A program made the position numbers and the translations under genes. This document shows positions 1 to 5,598 of a stretch of 5,598 nt of DNA, in pieces. The stretch is from DASUZD01 sp036377055 (GTDB lineage: Bacteria > Actinomycetota > Thermoleophilia > Gaiellales > Gaiellaceae). The notes under the pieces are model-generated. The model was given only the letters and a program-made list of their open reading frames with translations, was not told the origin of the DNA and searched no databases. The stretch's first letter is position 1. The number at the start of each line of letters is the position of its first letter. The stretch covers positions 1 through 5,598 of the forward strand of contig DASUZD010000305.1 in the NCBI GenBank assembly GCA_036377055.1, written 5' to 3'.

Positions 1-1328
1 CGCGCCCGTCGATGCGGAACGAAACCGATCTGGGTCTCCTTCGGGAGCTTGAGCCTTTCGGCGACGTATGCGAGCGCTTCTCGCCGCTCGGGCGTGTCCT
101 CGAACCGCGCCAGGACCTCGCGCGCCCGGACGAACGCCTCCTGCGGGTCGGGCGCACGCTCGACCTCGAGGCGCGCACGATAGAAGACGTAGCTCTGCGC
201 TCCCGCCACGTATGTGTCGAAGCTCCCGGCGACGTCGGCGGGATCGAGTCCGGACGGGAGCGCGACGACACGTACGTCGAACCCCTGCTCCTGGGCGAGC
301 TCCATCGCCCGGAGAGTCGCCGTCTCGCCGGCGGCGTCGCCGTCGAAGCAGAGGACGAGCCGACGCGTGAGCCGCGCGAGCTCTTTCAGCTGCCGCTCCG
401 TCAGCGCCGTCCCCATCGAGGCGACGACGGGCTCGAACCCCGCCTGCCGCAACGCCAGCACGTCCGCGTTCCCCTCGACGACGTACGCGTACCCGGCCTT
501 TGCGATCGCCGTCCGCGCCTGGTGGAGGCCGTAGAGCAGATGTCCCTTTCGAAACAGCTCGCTCTCAGGCGAGTTCACGTACTTCGCGTGCAACGGGTCG
601 TCCTCGCGAAGCTTCCGTGCCTGAAAGCCGAGGACCCGCCCACGGGCGTCGGTCAGCGGAAAGAGGAGGCGTTCGGGGAAGTAGTCGTTACCGCTCCGGT
701 TCGCGAGCCCCGCTGCGACCAGCTCGTCGGTCGTGAAGCCCTGCGCTCGTGCCGCGCGCGCGAGCGTCGTCCCGCCGAGCGAGAGCCCGAGGCGAAACTC
801 GCGGCAAACCTCCTCGCCCAGACCGCGCCCGGCGAGATAGTCGCGCGCACGACCGCCTGCGGGCGACGTCCACAGGTAATGCTCGTAGAACGACCTCGCC
901 CGGCCGAGCAGCTCGAGCAGCCGCTCGCGGCGGCGCCGCTGCGCGTCCTCCTGCGGCGACACTTCCTCGTACTCGAGCGTGATGTTGTAGCGATCGGCGA
1001 GCGACTCGATCGCGCCCACGAAGTCGAGCTGCTCCGTCTCCTGCACGAACCGGATCGTGTCGCCGCCGACGCCGCAGCCGAAGCAGTGGTACGTACCCTT
1101 GACGGGACTGACGGAGAAGCTCGGCGTTCGCTCCTCGTGGAACGGGCAGCGCCCCATGTAGCCGGCCCCCGACTTCCGCAGCTGCGTTCGCGTCGACACG
1201 ACGTCGACGATGTTCACCGTCGCCTTGACCTGGTCGATCGAGCTCGCCGTGATCCGCCCCGCGACGCGCAGGTGCGGTCCCGCACGGGATCGGGCATGGC
1301 GGGCTTGCTCCGGCAAGGGCATAGTCAT
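1..1328 (-). CDS. dnaG: DNA primase DnaG (C-terminus beyond left edge)
   Basis: This is the bacterial replicative primase, which makes RNA primers at the fork together with the DnaB helicase. The 442 visible residues are open to the window edge with no frameshift seen. Numbered from the ATG at 1328, a CHC2 zinc-binding domain has C61, H64, C82 and C85 (CPFHEERTPSFSV then HCFGCG). The RNA-polymerase-like basic domain has RLLFPLTDARGRVLGFQAR and KYVNSPESELFRKGHLLYGL. The TOPRIM core follows, with the acidic residue E285 in VVEGNADV and D329/D331 in CFDGDAAG. Family members are about 600 residues, so the C-terminal helicase-interaction domain is missing only because the window ends. ATG at 1328 or 1322 gives about 22 residues before the usual AGRI start, and no clear ribosome binding site is visible, so the exact start is uncertain. 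It lies downstream of dgt on the same strand, across a 196-nt gap. The function is recognised with high certainty. Confidence 0.96.
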   Translation of the reverse strand, partial: MTMPLPEQARHARSRAGPHLRVAGRITASSIDQVKATVNIVDVVSTRTQLRKSGAGYMGRCPFHEERTPSFSVSPVKGTYHCFGCGVGGDTIRFVQETEQLDFVGAIESLADRYNITLEYEEVSPQEDAQRRRRERLLELLGRARSFYEHYLWTSPAGGRARDYLAGRGLGEEVCREFRLGLSLGGTTLARAARAQGFTTDELVAAGLANRSGNDYFPERLLFPLTDARGRVLGFQARKLREDDPLHAKYVNSPESELFRKGHLLYGLHQARTAIAKAGYAYVVEGNADVLALRQAGFEPVVASMGTALTERQLKELARLTRRLVLCFDGDAAGETATLRAMELAQEQGFDVRVVALPSGLDPADVAGSFDTYVAGAQSYVFYRARLEVERAPDPQEAFVRAREVLARFEDTPERREALAYVAERLKLPKETQIGFVPHRRA

Positions 1329-1524
1329 GACGCGCGCACGCGCGCCGCGCCACCCCTGTGCAAAAGTCGCCCGGTCCTACTAGCGGCGCGCGATCGATAT
1401 CTCGTCGAGAGCAGGTAGATAAAACACACGTTCGCACCAGCCCCGGACGACATCCTGTGGACGGAAAAGCCGCTGCGAGCGCGAACTTTCTGCTCTTGTC
1501 CTCAGGCAGTGGATTGGCTGTGGA
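1329..1524. other. dgt-dnaG intergenic region with DnaA-box-like 9-mers
   Basis: This 196-nt gap precedes dnaG and has no convincing coding sequence. It contains one 9-mer fitting the relaxed DnaA-box pattern TTWTNCACA on the minus strand (TTTTGCACA, 1357-1365). TGTGGATCA at 1519-1527, overlapping the dgt stop codon, is one base off TGTGGATAA, and TGTGGACGG at 1456-1464 is a weaker match. The dnaG promoter presumably lies here if dnaG is not read through from dgt, but I see no clear -35/-10 pair. The DnaA interpretation is speculative. Confidence 0.2.
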
Positions 1525-2478
1525 TCACAGCCGCTCGGCATATGCGAGCGCGAACCGATCGGTCATCCCCGCGATGAAGCCGGTGACCGCGTCGGCTCCA
1601 TCGCCCCGAGCGACGACGTGGTCGAAGATGCGCTCGATCGCCGCCCGCGCGCGCTCGTGCTCGACGCGGACCTTCGGCCCCAGGTAGACACGCTCGAACA
1701 TGAACGACCGCAGCGAGAGCATCGCCTCGCCGACCTCCCGGCTCTGGACGATGTCTCCCGCGCGCTCCGACGATTCGACGAGATCGTGCACGAGCGTGTC
1801 GATCCTCGCGGAGCCGGTCGGGCCCAGCCGCTCGACCTCGTCGCTGGGAAGGTCGTCCGGCGAGAGGATCCCAAACCGGACGGCGTCGTCGATGTCGTGG
1901 TTGATGTAGGCGAAGCGGTCGACGAGACGGACGATCTTGCCCTCGAGCGTGTCGGGCTCGCTTGCGCCCGTGTGCGTGAGGATGCCATTGCAGACCTCCG
2001 CGGTGAGGTTCAGCCGCTCCGCGATCCGTAGGGACTCTTCGTTGTGGCGGAAGCGGCGGCCGAACCGCGACTGGAGCGCCGCGTCCAGTGCCGCCTCGCC
2101 CGCGTGGCCGAAAGGCGGATGTCCGGTGTCGTGGCCGAGCCCGATCGCCTCGACGAGATCCTCGTTCAGCCGTAGCGCCCGCGCCACGACCCGCGCGATC
2201 GCGGTCGTCTCGAGCGTGTGCGTCATGCGCGTCCGGTAGTGGTCGCCCGCCGGGTCGATGAAGACCTGCGTCTTTCCCTTCAGGCGCCGGAACGGCTTCG
2301 AGTGGAGGATCCGGTCACGGTCGCGCTGGAACGGCGTCCGAAGCGGACACGGCTGCTCCGAGCGGGCGCGTCCCCGCGTCTCGTACGAGCGCACCGCGAG
2401 CGGCGAAAGCCATGCCTCCTCGTGCTCGCGAACGCGCGCCGCGAAGGCGTCGGCAACCGTTCCGGCAACCTCGGGCAC
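1525..2478 (-). CDS. dgt: dGTPase-like HD-domain triphosphohydrolase
   Basis: This resembles deoxyguanosinetriphosphate triphosphohydrolase-like proteins, which cleave dNTPs to a deoxynucleoside plus triphosphate in the cytoplasm and help control the dNTP pool. The 317 residues start at the GTG at 2478. The family block LRTPFQRDRDRILHSKPFRR leads into the HD metal site: H87 in RTRMTHTLE, H116-D117 in GLGHDTGHPPFGHAGE, and D187 in IVRLVDRFAYINHDIDDA. HNEESLRI (H145) is a further conserved stretch. The start is not settled. GTG 2478 gives the normal family N-terminus and has TACGCT 6 nt upstream, fitting a leaderless start. In-frame ATGs at 2529 and 2562 and a TTG at 2568 (with GGAGG 7 nt before it) would add up to 30 residues that do not look like the family. 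dnaG follows on the same strand, a pairing common in bacteria. Substrate preference for dGTP over other dNTPs cannot be read from sequence. Confidence 0.93.
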   Translation of the reverse strand: MPEVAGTVADAFAARVREHEEAWLSPLAVRSYETRGRARSEQPCPLRTPFQRDRDRILHSKPFRRLKGKTQVFIDPAGDHYRTRMTHTLETTAIARVVARALRLNEDLVEAIGLGHDTGHPPFGHAGEAALDAALQSRFGRRFRHNEESLRIAERLNLTAEVCNGILTHTGASEPDTLEGKIVRLVDRFAYINHDIDDAVRFGILSPDDLPSDEVERLGPTGSARIDTLVHDLVESSERAGDIVQSREVGEAMLSLRSFMFERVYLGPKVRVEHERARAAIERIFDHVVARGDGADAVTGFIAGMTDRFALAYAERL

Positions 2479-2484
2479 GGGCCC

Positions 2485-2490
2485 AGCGTA
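2485..2490 (-). promoter_or_regulatory. Possible -10 box for leaderless dgt transcript
   Basis: On the minus strand TACGCT fits the TANNNT -10 pattern and ends 6 nt before the GTG at 2478, where transcription would begin at or next to the start codon. No -35 is obvious. The same layout occurs before the SDR gene and the small gene at 3530, which is the main reason for listing it. Confidence 0.3.
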
Positions 2491-2628
2491 CCCCGTCGCG
2501 CGGCGAGCGCAGCGGTGCGCGATGCCCATCTCCGTGAGCGTTTGTGGCGGGCCGGGACCCATCCCCAACCCCCACCCTCCCTGGGGCTGCGACCGGGATT
2601 GTCAAGCTACCGCACCGCGCGCTCACTG

Positions 2629-2643
2629 CGGCCGTCGCGGCCG
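2629..2643 (-). terminator. GC-rich hairpin downstream of the SDR gene
   Basis: CGGCCG and CGGCCG flank a 3-nt loop, about 31 nt after the SDR stop codon. It is a perfect 6-bp all-GC stem but has no following T run, so it is at best a weak or Rho-aided termination site. It may equally be chance in GC-rich DNA. The surrounding 196 nt between the SDR gene and dgt (2479-2674) show no other clear feature. Confidence 0.25.
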
Positions 2644-2674
2644 TGCCGGAAGCGTGAATCTTCCTGCACATGGG

Positions 2675-3460
2675 TCAGACGATGATCGGCACGGTGCCGC
2701 CGTCCGCACTCCAGGCAGCGCCGGTGACGTAGCTCGCGCGGTCGGAGCAGAGGAAGGCGACGACCGACGCAATCTCGTCGGGCTCGGCGAGCCGCCCGAG
2801 CGGACGACCGGCAGCGGTCGCGGCGAGCGCCTCCTCGCGCGAAGACCCGCTGCGCGCGGCGACCTGATCGGCGAGTCCGCCCTCCCCCAACCACGCCGCC
2901 GTCGCGGTCGGGCCAGGCGCAACTGCGTTACAGCGGATCCCATCCTTCGCGTAACAGTCCGCGACCAGTCGCGAGAGCGACAACACCGCCGCCTTAGTGA
3001 CCGAGTAGTTCGGCATACCCGTCGACGGGCGCTTCCCGGCTGTGGAAGAAACGTTCACGATCACGCCCCCGCCCGCGGCCTTCATGCCCGGCACGACGGC
3101 GCGGATCGCGCGGACGTAGCTCATCACGTTCAGCTGCCACATCTTGTCCCACTGACGGTCCGAGAGCTCGACGAAGCTGGCCTGGTACGCGTCGCCGACG
3201 TTGTTCACGAGACACTCCACCGGCCCGAGGGCGCGTTCGGCCTCGGCCACGAGAGCGCCGGGCGCCGCCGGATCCGCGAGATCGACCGCCACACCGAGCG
3301 CAGCGCGCACTTCCGCCCGAGCGCGTTCGACCCGATCGGCGTCGCGCCCGCAGACGACGACCCGCGCACCCTCGTCCGAAAGCATCCTGGCCGTCGCGAG
3401 GCCGATCCCGCCGGTCGAGCCCGTAACGACGCAGATGCGATCGCCCAGCCCAAGGTCCAC
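2675..3460 (-). CDS. SDR-family NAD(P)-dependent oxidoreductase (FabG-like)
   Basis: This is a classical short-chain dehydrogenase/reductase of 261 residues, the normal length. The Rossmann cofactor motif TGSTGGIG is at T13-G20. CGRD with R39 after strand beta-2 suggests NADP(H) preference. The structural NNVG is at N86-G89. The catalytic tetrad is N111, S139, Y152 and K156 (YSVTK), followed by APGPT near 181-185 and the usual C-terminal YVTGAAWSADGG. The reaction is hydride transfer between a carbonyl or alcohol substrate and the nicotinamide. The substrate is not predictable, and 3-oxoacyl-ACP reductase is only the closest general label. The GTG at 3460 puts the Rossmann strand at the usual distance from the N-terminus. 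A longer open frame up to 3820 is rejected because it covers the divergent gene at 3530. No Shine-Dalgarno is seen, but TAAGCT lies 7 nt upstream. The gene is divergent from the small gene at 3530 and transcribed towards dgt. Confidence 0.93.
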   Translation of the reverse strand: MDLGLGDRICVVTGSTGGIGLATARMLSDEGARVVVCGRDADRVERARAEVRAALGVAVDLADPAAPGALVAEAERALGPVECLVNNVGDAYQASFVELSDRQWDKMWQLNVMSYVRAIRAVVPGMKAAGGGVIVNVSSTAGKRPSTGMPNYSVTKAAVLSLSRLVADCYAKDGIRCNAVAPGPTATAAWLGEGGLADQVAARSGSSREEALAATAAGRPLGRLAEPDEIASVVAFLCSDRASYVTGAAWSADGGTVPIIV

Positions 3461-3467
3461 GCGCGGC

Positions 3468-3473
3468 AGCTTA
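3468..3473 (-). promoter_or_regulatory. Possible -10 box for leaderless SDR transcript
   Basis: TAAGCT (TANNNT) on the minus strand ends 7 nt before the GTG at 3460, the distance at which transcription would begin on the start codon itself. No Shine-Dalgarno is seen between them and no clear -35 is visible. Confidence 0.35.
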
Positions 3474-3514
3474 TTGGCTGCCTCCGGCTCTCCGGGGACG
3501 CGGGGGCACGCGGC

Positions 3515-3520
3515 TAGACT
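3515..3520 (+). promoter_or_regulatory. Possible -10 box for the small-gene/htpX unit
   Basis: TAGACT (TANNNT) ends 9 nt before the GTG at 3530. The same bases TAG close the reading frame upstream, so 3530 is the first possible start. The message would have almost no leader. It faces the SDR promoter across about 40 nt, so one regulator bound between them could affect both directions. Confidence 0.35.
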
Positions 3521-3529
3521 GAGCCACCG

Positions 3530-3778
3530 GTGGAGGACTACACGAACAAGTACAAGGGCGAGCAGGTCGAGGTCGCGCTCTTCGGCGGCGAGTACCAGGA
3601 GGGCGTGCTCACCGCGTACTGCTACGTCGAGGACGTCGCCCACATCGAGCTGAACGGGCACATCCTGGTCCCGCTTCAGAACATCGCCTCCCTCCACTGC
3701 TCGAGCCGCTGCGACGCCCCGGAGCCCGACTGGCCCCCGCGCGGCCTCGCCGAGGACGAGCGGGACGACGACGGATAG
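3530..3778 (+). CDS. Small protein of unknown function, Sm-like barrel pattern
   Basis: I do not recognise a named family for this 82-residue protein. Residues 9-57 alternate hydrophobic and polar positions as in a small all-beta barrel: GEQVEVALFGGEYQEGVL, then VAHIELNGHILVP, then LQNIASLHC. The glycine pair 19-20, G25 and the closing strand with N51-I52 resemble the Sm1/Sm2 layout of Hfq and LSm proteins; this is a pattern inference only. Cysteines lie at 31, 57 and 61. The tail (62-82) is rich in Pro, Asp and Glu (LAEDERDDDG) and probably disordered. There is no signal peptide or membrane segment, so it is probably cytoplasmic. The GTG at 3530 is the first start after an in-frame TAG. Its stop is 4 nt before the next gene, so the two are probably co-transcribed and may be translationally coupled. 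Its reality as a gene is supported by the non-random protein pattern and tight spacing. Confidence 0.75.
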   Translation: MEDYTNKYKGEQVEVALFGGEYQEGVLTAYCYVEDVAHIELNGHILVPLQNIASLHCSSRCDAPEPDWPPRGLAEDERDDDG

Positions 3779-3782
3779 CGCC

Positions 3783-4625
3783 GTGCGCAGCGGCATCCCG
3801 GCGGCGCTGAACATCCTCAAAGCCTGGCTGCTGCTCCTCGGCGCGTGCGGCCTCTTCGGCGGGATCGGCTATGCGGCGGCCGGCTATCGAGGCCTATCGA
3901 TCCTGGTCTTCTGCGTGCTGATGCTCGCCGGCGCGGCGTACTGGTATGGCGACCGCATCGTCCTCGGAATGGTCGGCGCACGCGAGCTGCCGCTTGGCGA
4001 GGCGCCGATGCTTCACTCGACGGTCGAGCGGCTCGCGATGGTCGCCGGCGTCGCGAAGCCGAAGCTCTACGTCATTCCGGATGGCCATCCACGCGCGCTC
4101 GCGGCCGGCCGTGGCCCGCGTGGTTCATCGCTGGCGCTCAGTGTCGGCCTGCTCTCGACGCTCGCGCCGGCCGAGCTCGAGGGTGTCGTCGCGCACGAGC
4201 TCGCGCACGTCCGGCGGCGCGACGTGACGATCCAGACGACGACGGTGGTCATCGCGGGGGCGCTCGTCGAGATGAGCTGGATCGGCGGCTGGCTCGAGCG
4301 CGCGCTGCTCGTCGTGCTGGGACCGGTCGCGGCCGCGATCGTCCACCTCCTGCTGTCGCCCAAGCGGGAGCTCGGCGCCGACCGCGACGCAGCGCGGCTC
4401 TGCGGCTCTCCGCACGGGCTCGCCGACGCGCTCGTCCGTCTCGAGCAGGCGAGCGAGCTCGTCGATTTCCGTGCGAGTCCGGCGACGGCGCCGCTCTATA
4501 CGATCAACCCCTTTGCGGAGGAGGGGTTGCCCGCGCTGTTTGCGTCGCATCCGCCCATCGCGGAGCGAGTCGAGCGCCTGCGGGAGCTCGATCCCGGCTG
4601 GCGCGAGCGCCTCAGAGCCGCGTAA
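3783..4625 (+). CDS. htpX: M48-family membrane zinc metalloprotease, HtpX-like
   Basis: This 280-residue protein resembles HtpX, a membrane-bound zinc protease that helps clear misfolded membrane proteins. Two N-terminal hydrophobic segments (about 11-34 and 37-55) are followed by a cytosolic part with AKPKLYVIPDGHPRALAAGR, the counterpart of the family's PNAFATG stretch. The active site HELAH has zinc ligands H138 and H142 and catalytic E139. Two further hydrophobic segments lie at about 150-167 and 172-192. The third zinc ligand is E196 in SPKRELGADRDAA. The closing SHPPIAERVERLREL is typical of the family. Length is normal. The start is a GTG 4 nt after the preceding stop, without a clear ribosome binding site, which suggests coupling to the small gene. 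It converges on the rRNA operon. M48 metalloprotease is certain; the specific htpX name is less so. Confidence 0.92.
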   Translation: MRSGIPAALNILKAWLLLLGACGLFGGIGYAAAGYRGLSILVFCVLMLAGAAYWYGDRIVLGMVGARELPLGEAPMLHSTVERLAMVAGVAKPKLYVIPDGHPRALAAGRGPRGSSLALSVGLLSTLAPAELEGVVAHELAHVRRRDVTIQTTTVVIAGALVEMSWIGGWLERALLVVLGPVAAAIVHLLLSPKRELGADRDAARLCGSPHGLADALVRLEQASELVDFRASPATAPLYTINPFAEEGLPALFASHPPIAERVERLRELDPGWRERLRAA

Positions 4626-4645
4626 GGCGCGGACTAGGCCGCGCC
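4626..4645 (+). terminator. Hairpin directly after the htpX-like stop codon
   Basis: GGCGCGG (4626-4632) and CCGCGCC (4639-4645) form a 7-bp GC stem with loop ACTAGG, starting at the base after the TAA stop. There is no T run, so this is not a canonical intrinsic terminator, but its place at the end of a gene facing an rRNA operon makes a role in ending transcription or protecting the 3' end plausible. Confidence 0.35.
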
Positions 4646-4747
4646 GACCACCAGGCCGCGCGGGCGCTGCTCACGCGTCCGTCTGCGACGACCGGTCGAC
4701 CGGCCGAAGTAGTCGAGAGCGCTTTAGGGCGTCGGCGGTCCAAACGA

Positions 4748-4769
4748 GAGGGCCGCTCTCGCGGCCCTC
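4748..4769 (-). terminator. Intrinsic terminator-like hairpin of the rRNA operon
   Basis: Read on the minus strand, GAGGGCCGC and GCGGCCCTC form a perfect 9-bp stem with a GAGA tetraloop, a few bases after the 5S rRNA 3' end. It is followed by TCGTTTGG, a short T-containing stretch. Strength of stem, place and direction all fit the end of the rRNA transcript. The perfect stem also forms in the opposite strand, so it could also block read-through from the htpX-like gene. Confidence 0.75.
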
Positions 4770-4775
4770 GAAAGA

Positions 4776-4892
<117 letters not shown>

Positions 4893-4952
4893 CTTGTCGG
4901 ACGCGCTCGTTCGCGCACCCTCAAAACTCCATAGCAGCTCACGCGAGCTCAA
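4893..4952 (-). other. 23S-5S internal transcribed spacer
   Basis: This 60-nt spacer lies between the 23S 3' end and 5S and carries no tRNA. It can form a small hairpin AGCTC-GCGT-GAGCT next to the 23S end and a second short GC pairing around GCGCGAACGAGCGC. These are probably part of rRNA processing, but the partner strand upstream of 23S is outside the window. Confidence 0.7.
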
Positions 4953-5246
<294 letters not shown>

Positions 5247-5254
5247 CAGTGTTG

Positions 5255-5598
5255 TTACTCCCGAGCGTCGATGCTGCTCGGGGGCCAGGTCATTTCTGCC
5301 TGACTCTGCATGTCGCCATGCAGCTCGGACTGTATCTTCCGGGCCTCCTGAGGGAGACCCTGTCCGGCGTACAGTCTCTGAGGATTCTGGATAGCCACTA
5401 GCTCTTCCCAGCGCATTTTCCTGTATCTGCCGCCTCCGTTCATGGAGAGCGCCAGGCGCAGGAGCTCGCCGAAGCCGGCGAGCGTGCGATGGTGGCCGAG
5501 AGCCATCGCCCTCACGACCCGAGCGAACTTGTCGAAGTCCGCCCGCTTGGCCGAGAGAAACGGGTTTGCCTCGAAGAAAGGGATCACTCGCTCGATCA
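5255..5598 (-). CDS. LAGLIDADG homing endonuclease (C-terminal part)
   Basis: This is the C-terminal 114 codons of an intron-encoded homing endonuclease, open at the right edge (the frame continues upstream of the GTG at 5587 as IERVIPFFEANPF, so that GTG is internal). The stretch IPFFEANPFLSAKRADFDKF, then VVRAMALGHHRTLAGFGELL and LALSMNGGGRYRK, matches the usual end of LAGLIDADG domains in rRNA introns (FFE.YPL..KK..DF..F, then HLT..G...I, then MN.G). The LAGLIDADG helices themselves are outside the window. The enzyme would cut the intronless 23S gene near the insertion site to promote intron copying. After NPQRLYAG the protein is encoded by the ribozyme core (P7-P8-P7'-P9), and the stop TAA at 5257-5255 is 8 nt from the splice site. 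The last 40 or so residues are therefore shaped by RNA constraints. No frameshift or stop is seen, so the enzyme may be intact. Confidence 0.85.
   Translation of the reverse strand, partial: IERVIPFFEANPFLSAKRADFDKFARVVRAMALGHHRTLAGFGELLRLALSMNGGGRYRKMRWEELVAIQNPQRLYAGQGLPQEARKIQSELHGDMQSQAEMTWPPSSIDARE
5260..5376 (-). ncRNA. Group I ribozyme core: P7, P8, P9 and terminal hairpin
   Basis: Read on the minus strand from 5376. P7 5' strand GACTGTA (5376-5370, in the R-like context CAGAGACTGTACG) is followed by the presumed P3 3' strand CGCCGGACA. P8 is a hairpin filling 5360-5341 (GGG, CTCC paired with GGAG, CCC). The S-like GAAGATACAGTCC carries P7 3' strand TACAGTC (5334-5328), an exact 7-nt complement of the 5' strand. 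P9 is CTGCATG with a GCGA tetraloop and CATGCAG (5323-5306), a GNRA loop suited to a tertiary contact. A further hairpin, CCCGAGC and GCTCGGG with a 9-nt loop, is at 5282-5260. Order and spacing are those of the 3' half of a group I intron. Confidence 0.85.

Larger units (their letters stand above)
5247..5598 (-). mobile_element. Group I intron in 23S rRNA (3' part, continues past right edge)
   Basis: Homology to 23S rRNA stops abruptly at 5246/5247, and the next base on the transcribed strand is G, as expected for the terminal guanosine of a group I intron. The E. coli base before the site is U2604, as expected for the U that pairs with G at a group I 5' splice site. Within the insert the catalytic-core strands can be matched by eye (see the core entry), and an endonuclease frame of LAGLIDADG type fills the rest. 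The 5' half, with P1-P6 and the internal guide sequence, lies outside the window, so total size and subgroup cannot be given. Such introns remove themselves from the pre-rRNA and can home into intronless copies using their endonuclease. Confidence 0.88.

Noticed and set aside
12..1418. A 468-codon plus-strand open frame opposite dnaG
   Set aside because: It is antisense to a clear DnaG with zinc-finger and TOPRIM motifs. Its Arg/Pro/Leu-rich protein shows no family pattern, and long shadow frames are common in high-GC DNA.
2600..2605. A perfect TTGACA -35 sequence on the minus strand upstream of dgt
   Set aside because: No TANNNT-like -10 lies 16-18 nt downstream (the sequence there is AGGGAGG), so it is not supported as a promoter.
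2258..3517. A 419-codon plus-strand open frame across dgt and the SDR gene
   Set aside because: It is antisense to two well-supported genes and has low-complexity Arg/Gly/Ala-rich content.
3461..3820. Longer N-terminus for the SDR protein (start at 3820)
   Set aside because: It would overlap the divergent small gene and the start of the protease gene. The SDR fold begins normally from the GTG at 3460.
4690..4701. Palindrome CCGGTCGACCGG in the gap after the htpX-like gene
   Set aside because: It has no loop or T run and no second copy in the window, and short GC palindromes are expected by chance here.
5247..5598. Interpreting the 23S insert as a plain intervening sequence or an IS element
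   Set aside because: The matching P7 strands, GNRA-capped P9, terminal G at the junction and LAGLIDADG-type protein point to a group I intron. No transposase or inverted terminal repeats are seen.

Overview
The window is high-GC chromosomal DNA. The gene content and style suggest a GC-rich actinobacterium, perhaps of the Thermoleophilia type: a dgt-dnaG pair, GTG starts without Shine-Dalgarno sequences, TANNNT boxes a few bases before start codons, and an rRNA 3' end of general actinobacterial look. The lineage is an inference from style, not from a search.

Left part (1-3460, minus strand). Reading right to left, there is an SDR-family oxidoreductase (3460-2675), an HD-domain dGTPase-like phosphohydrolase, dgt (2478-1525), and DNA primase dnaG (from 1328, running off the left edge with its C-terminal helicase-binding domain missing). 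Dgt and DnaG connect nucleotide-pool control with replication priming and are commonly neighbours in this type of genome.

Middle (3530-4625, plus strand). Divergent from the SDR gene is a two-gene unit: an 82-residue protein of unknown function whose sequence pattern resembles an Sm/Hfq-like small beta-barrel, followed after 4 nt by a membrane M48 metalloprotease of the HtpX type.

Right part (4748-5598, minus strand). This is the 3' end of an rRNA operon, convergent with the htpX-like gene. In transcription order it holds part of a group I intron, the 23S rRNA 3' exon, a short spacer, 5S rRNA and an intrinsic terminator-like hairpin. The 23S gene departs from the conserved sequence exactly at 5246/5247, just 3' of the position equivalent to E. 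coli U2604 in the peptidyl-transferase region. From there to the window edge the sequence has the hallmarks of a group I intron: complementary P7 strands, P8, a GNRA-capped P9 and a terminal G. It also encodes the C-terminal part of a LAGLIDADG homing endonuclease, whose reading frame runs through the ribozyme core and stops 8 nt before the splice site. This intron is the most notable element in the window; its 5' half lies beyond the right edge.
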